A DNA stretch of 64,000 bases from UBA2883 sp964017965 (GCA_964017965.1 CAXHNV010000003.1:1-64000); one strand, 5' to 3'. Shown: positions 34,702 through 45,000, counted from the stretch's first letter. The notes: generated by a model not told the origin, from the letters alone. A program made the numbers and translations.

Positions 34702-35034
34702 TTAATCTGTAACCATAGCAACCGTTACAACTGCTTTTGTATCTATATAAGTTACTTCGTAATCATATAATCTATAATAATCATCAAATTTTAGCCATTC
34801 TTCAATATATGATTGAATAAGCTCAATAGGTTCTTTATATGTAATATGTTGTAAACGATTTATAATATAATCTTTATTTGAGTTAAAGCCTTCTTTTAGT
34901 GCTTCCTTGCTTGTATATTCTTTTCCATTATTACCATTAAAATCTTCATCTTCTAAGAGAGCCATACTATCTAAAATACTTTCTCTATTATTTATATTTT
35001 CTATTGTTACTGTTTTTAATTCTAATTCAAGCAT
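34702..35034 (-). CDS. hypothetical phage protein
   Basis: 110 residues, acidic, ending in a strand-rich YLYDYEVTYID-like segment and VVTVAMVTD. The ATG follows AAAGGAGAATT. No family recognised. Confidence 0.62.
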   Translation of the reverse strand: MLELELKTVTIENINNRESILDSMALLEDEDFNGNNGKEYTSKEALKEGFNSNKDYIINRLQHITYKEPIELIQSYIEEWLKFDDYYRLYDYEVTYIDTKAVVTVAMVTD

Positions 35035-35047
35035 TTTTAATTCTCCT

Positions 35048-35200
35048 TTATTGTTCTACTAAAATTATCTGAGGCTCTGTTGTTTTTAGTTTGTTTATCT
35101 CCAGTTGTTGATAAACAGTAAATGCTGTTAAAATACCTGTGTAAATCAAACTAATTATTAGTATTTGTGCCGTAAGTCTGCTGTAGTTTTTTAAGTTCAT
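35048..35200 (-). CDS. 50-residue membrane peptide
   Basis: Starts MNLKNYSRLT, then one membrane helix (AQILIISLIYTGILTAFTVY) and a short cytoplasmic or periplasmic tail. Overlaps the preceding gene by 4 bases (ATGA). Early-region membrane peptides in podoviruses can affect the host envelope; this is inference. Confidence 0.62.
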   Translation of the reverse strand: MNLKNYSRLTAQILIISLIYTGILTAFTVYQQLEINKLKTTEPQIILVEQ

Positions 35201-35364
35201 TTATCTTCTCCTAAGTTTAAAGAGGCATTTTTCCCATATTCATCTTCAAAATGTTTTATGATTGCTTTCCATTTTTCAATCCATTCTTCTGTGCTGAATA
35301 TACCTTCAAAATATGCTTGTGTTATATCTTTGTAAGCTTGTTTATAAATAAATTTTGGTAGCAT
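35197..35364 (-). CDS. 55-residue hypothetical phage protein
   Basis: Helical, aromatic-rich small protein starting MLPKFIYKQAYKDITQAYFE and ending NLGEDK. Overlaps the membrane peptide gene by 4 bases. Unknown function. Confidence 0.6.
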   Translation of the reverse strand: MLPKFIYKQAYKDITQAYFEGIFSTEEWIEKWKAIIKHFEDEYGKNASLNLGEDK

Positions 35365-35396
35365 TTTAACCCCTTTGCTTTTATATTGTAGTTATC

Positions 35397-35762
35397 TTAA
35401 TATCTCACTAAAAATGCTTTAAGTTCATCATCATAAGCTTCAATATAATTGATAGAATATTCTTCAAAATCTTCACAGCTTACGTCCCGATAACCTTGTT
35501 GATAAAGCTTATATAATTTTCTAAAATCTATATAATTTTCATGTATAATGGAGCAATAATTTACAACATCATTATCCACAATCTCCATGACATCTAGTTC
35601 TGTATTTTCAAAAATTCCTTGTTCAAGATAAGTTTTATACATATCAAGATAAAGTTTTTTATATTCTATGTCAGACCACCAGTTTAAAACTGTATCAAGT
35701 CTATTTTCAAATAGTTCAAGTGCTGTATCTATTGAAATAGATACTTTTATCATATCAGTCAT
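35397..35762 (-). CDS. hypothetical phage protein
   Basis: 121 residues, acidic and Tyr-rich (YKLYQQGYRDVSCEDFEEY), mostly helical. No family recognised. AAGGAGC precedes the ATG. Confidence 0.62.
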   Translation of the reverse strand: MTDMIKVSISIDTALELFENRLDTVLNWWSDIEYKKLYLDMYKTYLEQGIFENTELDVMEIVDNDVVNYCSIIHENYIDFRKLYKLYQQGYRDVSCEDFEEYSINYIEAYDDELKAFLVRY

Positions 35763-35774
35763 TTTATTTGCTCC

Positions 35775-35996
35775 TTATTGTTCTATGTGTTTTAAAATTT
35801 CATCACTAAAATAAAATGTTTCTTGTTCACAATCATAAAGCTGTTGTATATCGTGATATGCTGTACGTGAATAAATAACCCCGTTTAAAGTTTCTAAATT
35901 ATATCCACTTATAGATGTAACAAGTTGTAGTTCATCTTCTGTTGCTAGTTCATTGCACAGCAGAAAGCTCCATATTGCGTTTAATTCATCATTCAT
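35775..35996 (-). CDS. hypothetical early phage protein
   Basis: 73 residues from the ATG at 35996, which follows GAAAGGAACTACA; an in-frame upstream start exists at 36014. Acidic (DEDELQ-type composition, CEQETFYFSDEILKHIEQ end). First gene after the promoter at 36191, so probably the first early gene of the phage. Confidence 0.62.
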   Translation of the reverse strand: MNDELNAIWSFLLCNELATEDELQLVTSISGYNLETLNGVIYSRTAYHDIQQLYDCEQETFYFSDEILKHIEQ

Positions 35997-36060
35997 TGTA
36001 GTTCCTTTCTGCAACTTAACTAAGAGGTACGCATTCGCACCTGCTTAGCCTGTTGCTTGT

Positions 36061-36097
36061 GTTGTGTTTTAATTTACTTATTGTGTTTTTAATTTAC
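36061..36097 (-). promoter_or_regulatory. tandem AAATTAAAA(A)CACAA elements
   Basis: Two copies 20 bases apart on the minus strand (AAATTAAAACACAA and AAATTAAAAACACAA), between the repressor-type promoter at 36191 and the first early gene. Candidate binding sites or phage RNA polymerase promoters. Confidence 0.4.
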
Positions 36098-36190
36098 TTT
36101 AGATATTTAAACCTTTTAATTATTATCTATTCTTTATACTGAAAGAAAGTTCTTTTAAAAGTCCAGTCGGTTCACTTACCTTATGTACTT

Positions 36191-36219
36191 ATTATATAAC
36201 ACATTTGTGTTACTGTCAA
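36191..36219 (-). promoter_or_regulatory. early promoter with palindromic operator
   Basis: Minus strand TTGACA (36219-36214), 17-base spacer, TATAAT (36196-36191): a consensus sigma70 promoter. The spacer contains the perfect 16-bp palindrome TAACACA-AA-TGTGTTA (36197-36212). A repressor bound there would block both boxes. It drives the small-gene and recombinase operon (36.0-32.1 kb). Confidence 0.82.
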
Positions 36220-36512
36220 CCCTTTGTATTTATAATTCACTTTCAATAAAATAATAAAAAACTATTGAAACCATGATGAATACATGAATACAACCGATTG
36301 AAATTCGAGTTTACATTCTGTTACATATCGTACAAACAGAGGAGAAAAACGAAAAAATATATAGGAGCAAAGAGAGAAACAAAAGAAAATTACAACACAA
36401 TTATATTTTATGATGATTTTGGAGCTGTCAAAGGTCTTTATACTGTCAATAAAATAAAATATTATATTGAAACATAGTAATAATTGAATTAAACGCTCGA
36501 CAGGTGCAGGAA

Positions 36513-36564
36513 TTAAAAAGGGTACAAGGGGGAACTCAGCCCTCGCCTGAAGCGTTATACCCTT
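36513..36564 (-). terminator. terminator of the virion/packaging operon
   Basis: Minus strand AAGGGTA / TACCCTT closes a long stem and is followed by TTTTTAATT. Inside and crossing it are GGGCTGAG-TTCCCCC and the pair AACGCT (36492) / AGCGTT (36551), which suggests a more complex fold. It lies just after the large terminase gene. The rest of 36100-36512 holds no convincing gene. Confidence 0.7.
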
Positions 36565-36597
36565 CTTTAATTTCTCCACCAAAATTTCAGGGTAGGT

Positions 36598-38301
36598 CTA
36601 TTCTAAATCAAACCACCCTATCTCTTCATTATCATTAAAACCATATATACGTTCAATTTCTGCTTCTAGTTCTTCATCTCTACGTTGCTGTATCTTAGCT
36701 TCTATGTCGTCAGACATCATTGCTAAGCAATCTGCAACAAGCATAGCTAAACAATCAAGCCTATCATCATGTCTTAATGCTCCTCTATCACGTGTAATAC
36801 GTGTAAGTTGATAAAACAATGAATATTGTTGTTGTTTGTCAAGTGGGTAAACTTTAATACTTTCAGCATCCTTTTTAATTAGGTGTTTATCAACAATAAG
36901 TCTGTGTTGGTTCATAACAGGTTCTAATGTATCAATAATACGTTTCTCTTTTTGTGTGTTATGTCGTACTTCTTCTACCTTACATTGATAACCAATCTTA
37001 CGTAAAACAGGCATGAATAAGGCTGTAAACATACCATCACCAAAGTTACTTTCAATTTTTATCTTATTAACCTTATATTCTTTTGCAAGCTTTGCTAAAA
37101 CTTCTAAATTAGTTTGAGTGTAACCACCTTGTAAACCATCTTGGTCTAATAAGAAAATCTGAGAATTAACAACACCTCCAATATCATAAGCCAATTCATC
37201 TTGACCTCTACCTGAAGGGTCAATAGTCATAACTTTATATTGATATTTTACCCATTTTATGTCCGGTATAGGTATAGGTGAATAGAATTTATCATTTCCA
37301 ATACCATAACAATCAACATCTTTGATTATTTGTGATGGAGATGAACCATAAGCTAGTTTCTCAGGTGCTATTTCTTTATCACAATCAATAACAATTAAAT
37401 CTGAACATCTCAAAGGATATCTTTCAATATCAGATAAGGTAGTATCAAGCATTTGTTGCATTGCAAATTTACTTCTACCTTCTGCTTCTAGTTTTAAAAT
37501 ATCCTCTTCACCAAACCTTATAGGGTCTGTTGATGTACCAATAATAGAATTATCATTATTTATCTTATTTATAATAGAAGGTGCTAACTTATCACCATAT
37601 TTCTTTTGTTGTTCTTCAGTAGGATAACGTATAGGAAATATTCTTATAGGTGTTCCTTTATCATAAATTTTATTATATACAGATACTTCTGTATGAGGTG
37701 TTCCTAAATAAAGAATCTGTCCTTTTAAAGGTTGTACAATTTGTCTATACTCTGTTATTGAACGTTCCATGTGTTCACGTTTAATCTGTGTATCACAATT
37801 TTCTGAAGTTTCAATATCATCTGAAACAATCAAAGTAGAACGATTACCTGTTAAGTTTCCAAAAATACCTAAAGCTTTACAAGAAGGTTGTTTCCTAACT
37901 TCAGCAGGTCTAACATCAAATTGTAAAGCACTATCACGTTGTCCTTTTGCAACATCCGGTTTTAAATATTCTAAAAAAGGAACAATCTCCATTAAACTTC
38001 TTGAAAATTTTAACCCACTTATTGCTTCAGCTTGGTTTGCTCCTACATATAAAATCTGTTCGTGTTCAGGGTTTCTATCAAATCTCCAATCAACAAAAAT
38101 ACCAGTTAAAGTTGACTTAGCTAAACCTCTAAAACCTAATACTCCTAAATCACCTTCAGCATATTGTAGCTCATCTGCTACATCATACTGAATATCTGTT
38201 GGAGAAGGTAGGTTAATATGTTTAAAAACAACATATAAGAAGTTCTTAAAATCTCGCCTACACTTCTCATGTAACAGATGGTCAACCATTATATAAGTCA
38301 A
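36598..38301 (-). CDS. T7 gp19-like large terminase subunit
   Basis: 567 residues. ATPase motor with Walker A GFRGLAKSTLTG near 58, Walker B TLIVSDDIETSEN near 155 and the coupling motif LYLGTPHTEVSVYN. The C-terminal nuclease has acidic residues in VMTIDPSGRGQDE near 355 and IESNFGDGMFT and HDDRLDCLAMLV near 530. It cuts concatemers and packages DNA through the connector. It is the last gene of the virion operon, as in T7. The ATG is two bases after the small-terminase stop. Confidence 0.95.
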   Translation of the reverse strand: MTYIMVDHLLHEKCRRDFKNFLYVVFKHINLPSPTDIQYDVADELQYAEGDLGVLGFRGLAKSTLTGIFVDWRFDRNPEHEQILYVGANQAEAISGLKFSRSLMEIVPFLEYLKPDVAKGQRDSALQFDVRPAEVRKQPSCKALGIFGNLTGNRSTLIVSDDIETSENCDTQIKREHMERSITEYRQIVQPLKGQILYLGTPHTEVSVYNKIYDKGTPIRIFPIRYPTEEQQKKYGDKLAPSIINKINNDNSIIGTSTDPIRFGEEDILKLEAEGRSKFAMQQMLDTTLSDIERYPLRCSDLIVIDCDKEIAPEKLAYGSSPSQIIKDVDCYGIGNDKFYSPIPIPDIKWVKYQYKVMTIDPSGRGQDELAYDIGGVVNSQIFLLDQDGLQGGYTQTNLEVLAKLAKEYKVNKIKIESNFGDGMFTALFMPVLRKIGYQCKVEEVRHNTQKEKRIIDTLEPVMNQHRLIVDKHLIKKDAESIKVYPLDKQQQYSLFYQLTRITRDRGALRHDDRLDCLAMLVADCLAMMSDDIEAKIQQRRDEELEAEIERIYGFNDNEEIGWFDLE

Positions 38302-38303
38302 AG

Positions 38304-38534
38304 TTATTTAATCCTCTTTAATGGTGATGTTTTTTCAAAATCTTCATCAAAAGGCAACTCTAAAGCTTTTGAAGTTAAAGCTGATAAGCCTTTATGGTTT
38401 TGGTTTGCTTGTATATTATTGTTTTTCAAAAAGTTCATAACAATTTCAAGCTCTTTTGGAGTTGCACTTCCGTCTGTTACTTTGGTTAATAAATTATCAA
38501 CAAAAGCATCATATAAAAGCCTCTCTCGTTCCAT
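38304..38534 (-). CDS. putative small terminase subunit
   Basis: 76 residues: MERERLLYDAFVDNLLTKV followed by TPKELEIVMNFLKNN, resembling the helical DNA-binding part of podovirus small terminases (T7 gp18, 89 residues). The position directly before the large subunit supports it. Sequence alone is weak evidence. Confidence 0.72.
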   Translation of the reverse strand: MERERLLYDAFVDNLLTKVTDGSATPKELEIVMNFLKNNNIQANQNHKGLSALTSKALELPFDEDFEKTSPLKRIK

Positions 38535-38535
38535 A

Positions 38536-39009
38536 TTAAATCCCTTTTTCTTTTGTAAAATACCAGTTAATTTTATTTCTTAAATAATTACCGGTTGCTG
38601 ATACTCCTGAAACTCTAGCATAAGGTAAAGTGTTGATATCTTGCTTACCTGCTGAAGAAGTTTTAGGGTATTTTTGACCAAACTCTGCGTGTGTTATACA
38701 TTCTGAAGGTTTCAAACCATAACTAATACATAACTGTGCAGCTAGTTTACACATAGCCTCAACTTGTTTTTGTACAGGAGGTGTATTTTTATCTTTCATA
38801 CAACAAATTGCTAAACCTATTCTGCCTGTATTACCTCCACCACAATGAGGAGCATATTTTCCATCAGTACAGTTTAGATTATCATTAGTTGTATATTTCC
38901 CTTTATGAACATTCCCATCTTTATCAATACAATAATGATAGGCATTCAAATCAACTGAACAAGGTCTATAATTACCTGCTGTCCAATGCATTACAATATT
39001 TTTAAACAT
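38536..39009 (-). CDS. N-acetylmuramoyl-L-alanine amidase (endolysin)
   Basis: 157 residues of the Amidase_2/T7-lysozyme fold. Zinc and active-site residues: His in IVMHWTAGNY at the N-terminus, YHYCIDKDG, CGGGNTGRIGLAICC, THAEFGQKYP near 115 and the GKQDI Lys-Asp pair near 130. It cleaves the peptide from the glycan strand for lysis. No signal peptide, so it needs the holin at 39203. T7 lysozyme also inhibits RNA polymerase; whether this one does cannot be seen. Confidence 0.92.
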   Translation of the reverse strand: MFKNIVMHWTAGNYRPCSVDLNAYHYCIDKDGNVHKGKYTTNDNLNCTDGKYAPHCGGGNTGRIGLAICCMKDKNTPPVQKQVEAMCKLAAQLCISYGLKPSECITHAEFGQKYPKTSSAGKQDINTLPYARVSGVSATGNYLRNKINWYFTKEKGI

Positions 39010-39010
39010 A

Positions 39011-39196
39011 TTATCTCAATATATAAGTATCTAATTTTTTCTCTATTCTAAGTAAATGCTGTTCTATTTTGGTAATATCATCTTTAGGAGCTGCATAAGC
39101 AACCATTTGTTGATATGTTACAAAACAGCCAGCACTAATTAAGGACTGTATTACAATGAATACAATCCCATATAACGCTAATAGTTTTTTATTCAT
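39011..39196 (-). CDS. small membrane/coiled-coil lysis protein (spanin-like?)
   Basis: 61 residues: N-terminal membrane helix (LLALYGIVFIVIQSLISAGC) then a charged coiled-coil tail (DITKIEQHLLRIEKKLDTYI). The layout resembles an inner-membrane spanin or accessory lysis protein. It lies between holin and endolysin genes. Confidence 0.65.
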   Translation of the reverse strand: MNKKLLALYGIVFIVIQSLISAGCFVTYQQMVAYAAPKDDITKIEQHLLRIEKKLDTYILR

Positions 39197-39202
39197 TTAT
39201 AA

Positions 39203-39376
39203 CTAGACTTTCTTTTCATCAATAACTACATTGATAAGACCAGCTACAGCTAAGCATACACCTGCAATAGCACTTGATAAATCACCTGACATAGTAACAC
39301 CACAAGCAGCTAATAAAGTAAATAAACCTTTATATGTGCTTGATTGTTCTAAATATTTTAATACTGTTTTAAACAT
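39203..39376 (-). CDS. putative holin
   Basis: 57 residues starting MFKTVLKYLEQSSTYKGLFT, with two hydrophobic stretches (KGLFTLLAACGVTMS and AIAGVCLAVAGLINVV) and a short Lys/Glu tail. This matches a common small phage holin-like family. It lies directly upstream of the lysis genes. The stop codon is TAG, which shows TAG is read as stop in this phage. Confidence 0.75.
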   Translation of the reverse strand: MFKTVLKYLEQSSTYKGLFTLLAACGVTMSGDLSSAIAGVCLAVAGLINVVIDEKKV

Positions 39377-39387
39377 TTGATTCTCCT

Positions 39388-41268
39388 TTATTTAACTCTA
39401 ATATAATATTCTCCACCATCATTTCCTGTAATACGTGGTAATGCTAAACCATTATCAGATGGTTCTTGGTATGACAATTTAGCTGCCCTAAACTCACCAC
39501 CATAATTTTGATATGTAGTATCGGAAATGTGTTTACATCTGAATGATAATAAGTCTATAAATTGACCTTCTGTCCAAGCAGAAGCATCTGCGTGATACAT
39601 TGTCCTAATACCGTATGAATTATAATAGTTATATGGTTGATAGTTTGTGTAAACCTCAAAATAAGTTGATTCTGATATACTATTATCTAAACTGTCCAAA
39701 TATGTTTCTAATTCATTATATTCATAAATATACATAGAATGAGCAACAGCTCCAGTTGAAGTACTATCTGCTTTATAACCATCATTATCAAGATACAATC
39801 TATATTTTCTATTTGGCTTTAAAGTAAAACCTGTAAATTTATTACTAACTCTCCACTTTAAACCACTTGAATTATACCCTGCCATATAGATGTTAAGTTT
39901 GCCTGTTGTGTCTGAGATTCTTAATATTAATGACCTATAACCATAAAAGATATCTCTACCTGCAATAAAAGCAGGGGGAGTTATAATATCAAATATTAAA
40001 GTAAATGCAGACTCTGTTTCACTTGTAGAAATCAATTTATGAGTTAAAGCTTTAGGAGTCCAAACACCATTTTCATACTCACCAAACGTTAAATGTTTCC
40101 CATCATTAACACAAGTTAGCCACCCATTGTCTGATATTTTATGGTCGGTTTCATCAGCAGAGTAAACATATAATTTTGGTTTTTGTTGAACAGCACCTTC
40201 TATATAGTAACCACCACCAGTTGAGTGAGGTTCTATTTTTGTTGAACTCAAGCCTTTTATATCTTTAAAATCATAATTGTTATAATAATACCAACCATTA
40301 CCTTCTACTATTTCTTTCTCTACGTATTCAGTAAGTTCTACACGATATTTACCATCATAAAAACCCGATTCTGATTCAATAACACCATTTTTCATTGTTA
40401 TATTTTCTTGAACTGTGATAAAATTATAGGCTTTTGGATATATCGTGCTACTTATATATGAACTTGCAATATTTGGACTAGGACTATCTTTATCTAAATA
40501 CCTCAATCTTCTATACAAATTATTCAAATCGGGGTTCTTCTTTTTGCAGATATTAGGGTCTGTTGTCCACAAGTCATTATGGAAAAATCTGAAAGTTATA
40601 TTTCCATCATCATCATAAGTACTACGTGTTAGATTGCATAACCTATAAAACTTAACTTTTGTTACGGGTAAATCGGGATATGGTTTTTCGTAACTTACAA
40701 CAAGTTCCTTATCTTGTAATTCATCTCTACTACAAGCATAACCTATATTTCCTGAGTTAATAAATAAATATCCATTTGTTTGCATATATTGTAAAATTTC
40801 AGGATGATGTTCTACCATATTCCCATTTTTGTACTGATATACCTGAACCTTAACAGGTATATCAGGCGGTGTTATAAATTTTTTTTTAATATAATAGACA
40901 CTATTATTGCCTGTATATGCGTAATATTTAATAAATACAGGTTTTGTAAACCATGAACCATCACATAGTTTAAAGTTTTCACTAGAAATATCTACTGATG
41001 ATTGAATTATTGCACCTATGGGAACTTCCTGCACATTAGCAGATATAACATTTTCTTCAATAGTTATATTTTTACCTTCTATTAAAGAATCTTGTTTCCC
41101 CGATATATCCTGATGCTCTGTTAAATAGTTCTTATCTTCTACCCATTGCTCAGTTGCATAAACAGGTAAGCTATCAGGGTCGACACTTTGGGTAAAGCCT
41201 AACCCTTTCATCTTACGTTCAATATTATCAACTCTTCTAGGTCTATTACTTTTATTTTCTCTAGCCAT
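39388..41268 (-). CDS. tail fibre/receptor-binding protein
   Basis: 626 residues. An N-terminal basic segment and a short linker (YATEQWVEDKNYLTEHQD) of the kind seen in modular phage fibres, then a long strand-rich region rich in Tyr, Asn and Gly, ending TGNDGGEYYIRVK. No enzyme motif is seen. It follows the T7-type fibre adapter gene, so it probably supplies the distal host-binding part attached to that adapter. Confidence 0.75.
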   Translation of the reverse strand: MARENKSNRPRRVDNIERKMKGLGFTQSVDPDSLPVYATEQWVEDKNYLTEHQDISGKQDSLIEGKNITIEENVISANVQEVPIGAIIQSSVDISSENFKLCDGSWFTKPVFIKYYAYTGNNSVYYIKKKFITPPDIPVKVQVYQYKNGNMVEHHPEILQYMQTNGYLFINSGNIGYACSRDELQDKELVVSYEKPYPDLPVTKVKFYRLCNLTRSTYDDDGNITFRFFHNDLWTTDPNICKKKNPDLNNLYRRLRYLDKDSPSPNIASSYISSTIYPKAYNFITVQENITMKNGVIESESGFYDGKYRVELTEYVEKEIVEGNGWYYYNNYDFKDIKGLSSTKIEPHSTGGGYYIEGAVQQKPKLYVYSADETDHKISDNGWLTCVNDGKHLTFGEYENGVWTPKALTHKLISTSETESAFTLIFDIITPPAFIAGRDIFYGYRSLILRISDTTGKLNIYMAGYNSSGLKWRVSNKFTGFTLKPNRKYRLYLDNDGYKADSTSTGAVAHSMYIYEYNELETYLDSLDNSISESTYFEVYTNYQPYNYYNSYGIRTMYHADASAWTEGQFIDLLSFRCKHISDTTYQNYGGEFRAAKLSYQEPSDNGLALPRITGNDGGEYYIRVK

Positions 41269-41306
41269 TTTACTCCTCTTTAATATATTTGTACATATAT
41301 TACTTA

Positions 41307-42065
41307 TTATGATGTATATATGATAACATCAAGAGTAGGTATATAAGTATACGTTCCAAAAGTAGAGGCTGTTCCTACTACTAAAAGACCATTTGCCTGC
41401 ATATAATGTACACTTCCTTCATATAACACCATTTTTCCATCAACGTACTTATAAACATTTACATCAACATTGTAAGCAGGATAATTAGTTGTATAATCTT
41501 CTTTGATATAAAAACATTCACTTGGGAGTGTCATACCTGTCACACCATAAGCATACCAATGTGTAAATTCTTCTGTTACAGGAGGTTTTACAGGTGTATC
41601 TTGTATATTATCTTTTAAAGCCTTTATCTCATTATACATAGCTGTTTTAAAAACAGCCAGTTCGTCACTTATAGTTGTTTTCAAGGCTTGTAAACTCGTA
41701 TTAGATTGTTTTATATCAAATAACATATTGTCAATATTTAATTGTGTATAATCGTGTATCTCCTGTACAGAGTTTAATATTTGGTCTTGTGACATATTCA
41801 AATTATCTTCATCTAAAACCATACTCATGTTCTGATAAGTTACAATTTTTTCTGTTACGTTGGTTTCTCTTTTAATTGTGACAATATCCTCAGAAGTTAA
41901 ACCTTCTAAGTTATTTAATTGAATTTGTGAATCATTTAAAAACTCAAAATCTGTATATTCTGTATTGTTTACATAAACCTTTATATCAGTTTTGTGTATA
42001 TATGAAAAAGGGATAGTATAAATACTACCCCCATAGTTATAATCTATTCTTGCATAATATTGCAT
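41307..42065 (-). CDS. T7 gp17-like tail fibre adapter
   Basis: 252 residues. The first ~110 residues match the T7 tail-fibre N-terminal domain that binds the tail tube: YTIPFSYIHKTDIKVYVN, then TDFEFLNDSQIQLNN, SEDIVTIKRETN and a coiled coil (LNSVQEIHDYTQLNIDNML). The end is short with GVTGMTLPSECFY and repeats a segment type also present in the 626-residue protein (HYMQANGLLVVG versus QYMQTNGYLFIN). So it carries the adapter and the next gene the distal part. Confidence 0.88.
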   Translation of the reverse strand: MQYYARIDYNYGGSIYTIPFSYIHKTDIKVYVNNTEYTDFEFLNDSQIQLNNLEGLTSEDIVTIKRETNVTEKIVTYQNMSMVLDEDNLNMSQDQILNSVQEIHDYTQLNIDNMLFDIKQSNTSLQALKTTISDELAVFKTAMYNEIKALKDNIQDTPVKPPVTEEFTHWYAYGVTGMTLPSECFYIKEDYTTNYPAYNVDVNVYKYVDGKMVLYEGSVHYMQANGLLVVGTASTFGTYTYIPTLDVIIYTS

Positions 42066-42074
42066 TGTTATCTC

Positions 42075-45000
42075 CTAATATAAATCTTTTAATTTTTCTA
42101 ATGCCTTAATATTTTTTTCATTTCTAATCTGTTCAGAAGATACCTCCATGCCTCTACCTTGAGAATCAATAAACTCTTCTGACATATTATTCAGAATATT
42201 TTCTCTAGCTTCTTCATAATATTCTTGGAAAATAGCTTGAATACGACTTTTCTTAGTATCTGCTACGTCATTATCATCTGTGTATAATAAATACTGATAA
42301 TCTTCAGATGTAACTTCATCTCTCACAGCCTCTCTCAAAGTCTTACCTCCAATTTTAAGGGTTGAAACTTCCTCTAACATGTAATCATAAGCACTTCTAC
42401 CAGTTTCTTTATGTTTAAATTCTGTCAAAGGAAACTCATAATCAGCTATCACCTTAGATAACTCTGACGGTTGCCATCCGTGTTGAGCTAAATCAGCCAT
42501 TGCTTGATATTCAGGAGTATCAAAATCAGTATCTTTCACTTTTGTAAGCCATAAATTAGTTACTCCACTTATATTACCAAAACAATCCCGCTTATAATCC
42601 ATTGATAGAGGCAGGTAATTTTTCATTAAACGCTGCCAAAATGTTAAAGCCTGTTTTTCCTCATGATAACCTAGTGTTTTAACGTTTTTTACAGCAGAAT
42701 TAAAAGGTATAAACCTAGCTCCCATTTCAGCTAATAAGCGTGTTTTATAATCAACACTAGCTGTAGGGTCTATAAGGTCTAATATTTTAACCATATTATC
42801 TCTATAACCCGTTTGGTCTGCTACATCACCTATATATGAAGCTAAAAATTGTTGTACACATTTACCTAAGGAGTTATCTAATTCAGCATCATCTGAAGTA
42901 ATCCTATCTACAAGTTGTGTACAATCTGCAAACATTGCTAAAAGACCATCAAAAGGTGCTAAACCTTGATAAGATATAAATTTATCACCAACTTTAATAG
43001 AATAAGGTTGCCACCCTGTTCTCATCAAAGCAGCTCTTTCTGTTCTATCGATAGGAGGAGAACCTGTAATCATACCTAAGTTTGAAGCTATAACAACTCC
43101 TGAACCTAGCATACAAGTAATTCCTAAATCACCAACAGCTTTACTTCTAACCAAAAGGTCATTTGATGTTAATTTTTTATAAAAAGCCTTGCTAAAAGGT
43201 AAATTTGAATGTAATGTATCTGCAATATTAAAAGGAGTTCTTACAAAAGGAAACAATATCTTTAAAGCAGGGTGTTGTGCTATTGTATTTTGTAAAATAC
43301 TGCCTGCTTCAGAAAATATACTCTTTTCACCTACCGGTACTTCTTCTCCTGACCTAAAATCATACATTTTCTTACTAAGAGGAGTTTGAAATAATACCTC
43401 TCTCGCCTCAGTATAAGCCTCAACATCTAAAGGCTTGCCTTCAAGATTGAAAACACGTGAATCCCATAAAGATTTAAACGTATTTTGAAACGCCTCATCA
43501 GTATATTTCAAACCTTGAAGTTGTTTTTCTGTTTCCTCTAAGAGTTTAGCTCTCATTATGCTTCGATAATTAAGTTGGGATAATAATTCATCCGAAGCCA
43601 TCATTGCTCTAGGTATAACAGTAAGGATGTTTTCAGCATTTAATTCCCATTGAGGTAATCCTTGTTGTAAAGTTCCTTCAAAATATTGTTTTGTTGTTGT
43701 TAATAGACCATCACCTTTTAGAAAAGCTGCCTTAGCAAGTTCCATACTGTCTTTCCAGTTTAAGATTAAACCTTCATATTGATGTAACCCTGCTTGAATA
43801 CCATCAGAATTTCTTTCCAAAAGACCTGCCATTAAACGTCTATTAGCAGAATGTAAACTCATCATACCACCACCTGCAACGTTAATAGCTAAAGTCCGTA
43901 AACCTAGCATATTAGCAATGGCATAAGTAGTTACTTTTTGATTAAAGTTTGATAAAACTCCGGCTATTTTCTCACCTGAATTACAGAGCGATACTAATAA
44001 GCCTTTTTGTTCAGTTTCTTCTTTCTTTAAAGTTTCAATTATTTTCTTACAAAACTCACTTTTATCAAAAGAGTTATTATTTTGAAAAGCATTATCTATT
44101 GTATCATTTAATACTCCTAATAATTCCTTATCACCCTTCAATGAACCTAAAAATCTACCATCATCAATAGTTTCTAAGTGTTGATAAATAAGTTGCCTCC
44201 ATTGGTTTGGTGTAAGAGATTTACCACGAGTAAAAGATAAATCTTGTATAATATCTTCTAAGGCATCAGTAAATTTTATAATACCTCTTTCTGATAGTTC
44301 AGATAAACCTGCACCTCTAAAAACATCATCAACTTTGTGCATAAGCTTCTGACCTTGAAGAATACGACCTGCTCCACTACCAATATCTTTCATAGCTGTG
44401 GTAATGGTTTCCATTTGTTTTAAAATATCATAAGCAGATTCTCCATTTGCAAGTTTAGTATTTAAGGTATCTTGTAATGAGGATAAAACTTTTTCACCTG
44501 CTAACTGCCTACGAAGTATATGTAATACTTTATCTACATCACCTTCAATAAGAGCTGTATAGCCTTCAGAAGTTTTATCTTTAAAGAACCTGTCATAAAA
44601 ATCATCTGCATCATTACAAATATCTTCCCAAGTATGTCCTGAAATTTCAGGGTCAACTTCAGCTACTTTTGATAAAGCATTACTTGCTTCTTCTTCTGTT
44701 AATGAAGTTCCTCTATTGATTGCAGTAACAACATCTTCAGTAGTAGAAGCTTGGTTAATTTGTTGGTCAAATATACTTAGTTGTTTTGGCTCAGATATAT
44801 TTGTAGTTTCTTCTTTCAAAGCCATATAAACAACATCAGGTTCGCCATTATTAAATTGTTCAAAATATTTTTTATCCCATTCTTTTGGTTTATATTTTTC
44901 ATTCCAAGCATCTCTTTTTATTTCTTTAAAACCATAATTTTCATAAAGTTTAGGTAAATAAGTATCATAACAATCTAATTTTTTAGCACCTTGAGATAGT

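Noticed and set aside
36262..36582. Open frame of 106 codons on the minus strand
   Set aside because: It runs through the terminator region behind the terminase, has odd Phe/Cys/Ser-rich composition and no ribosome binding site.
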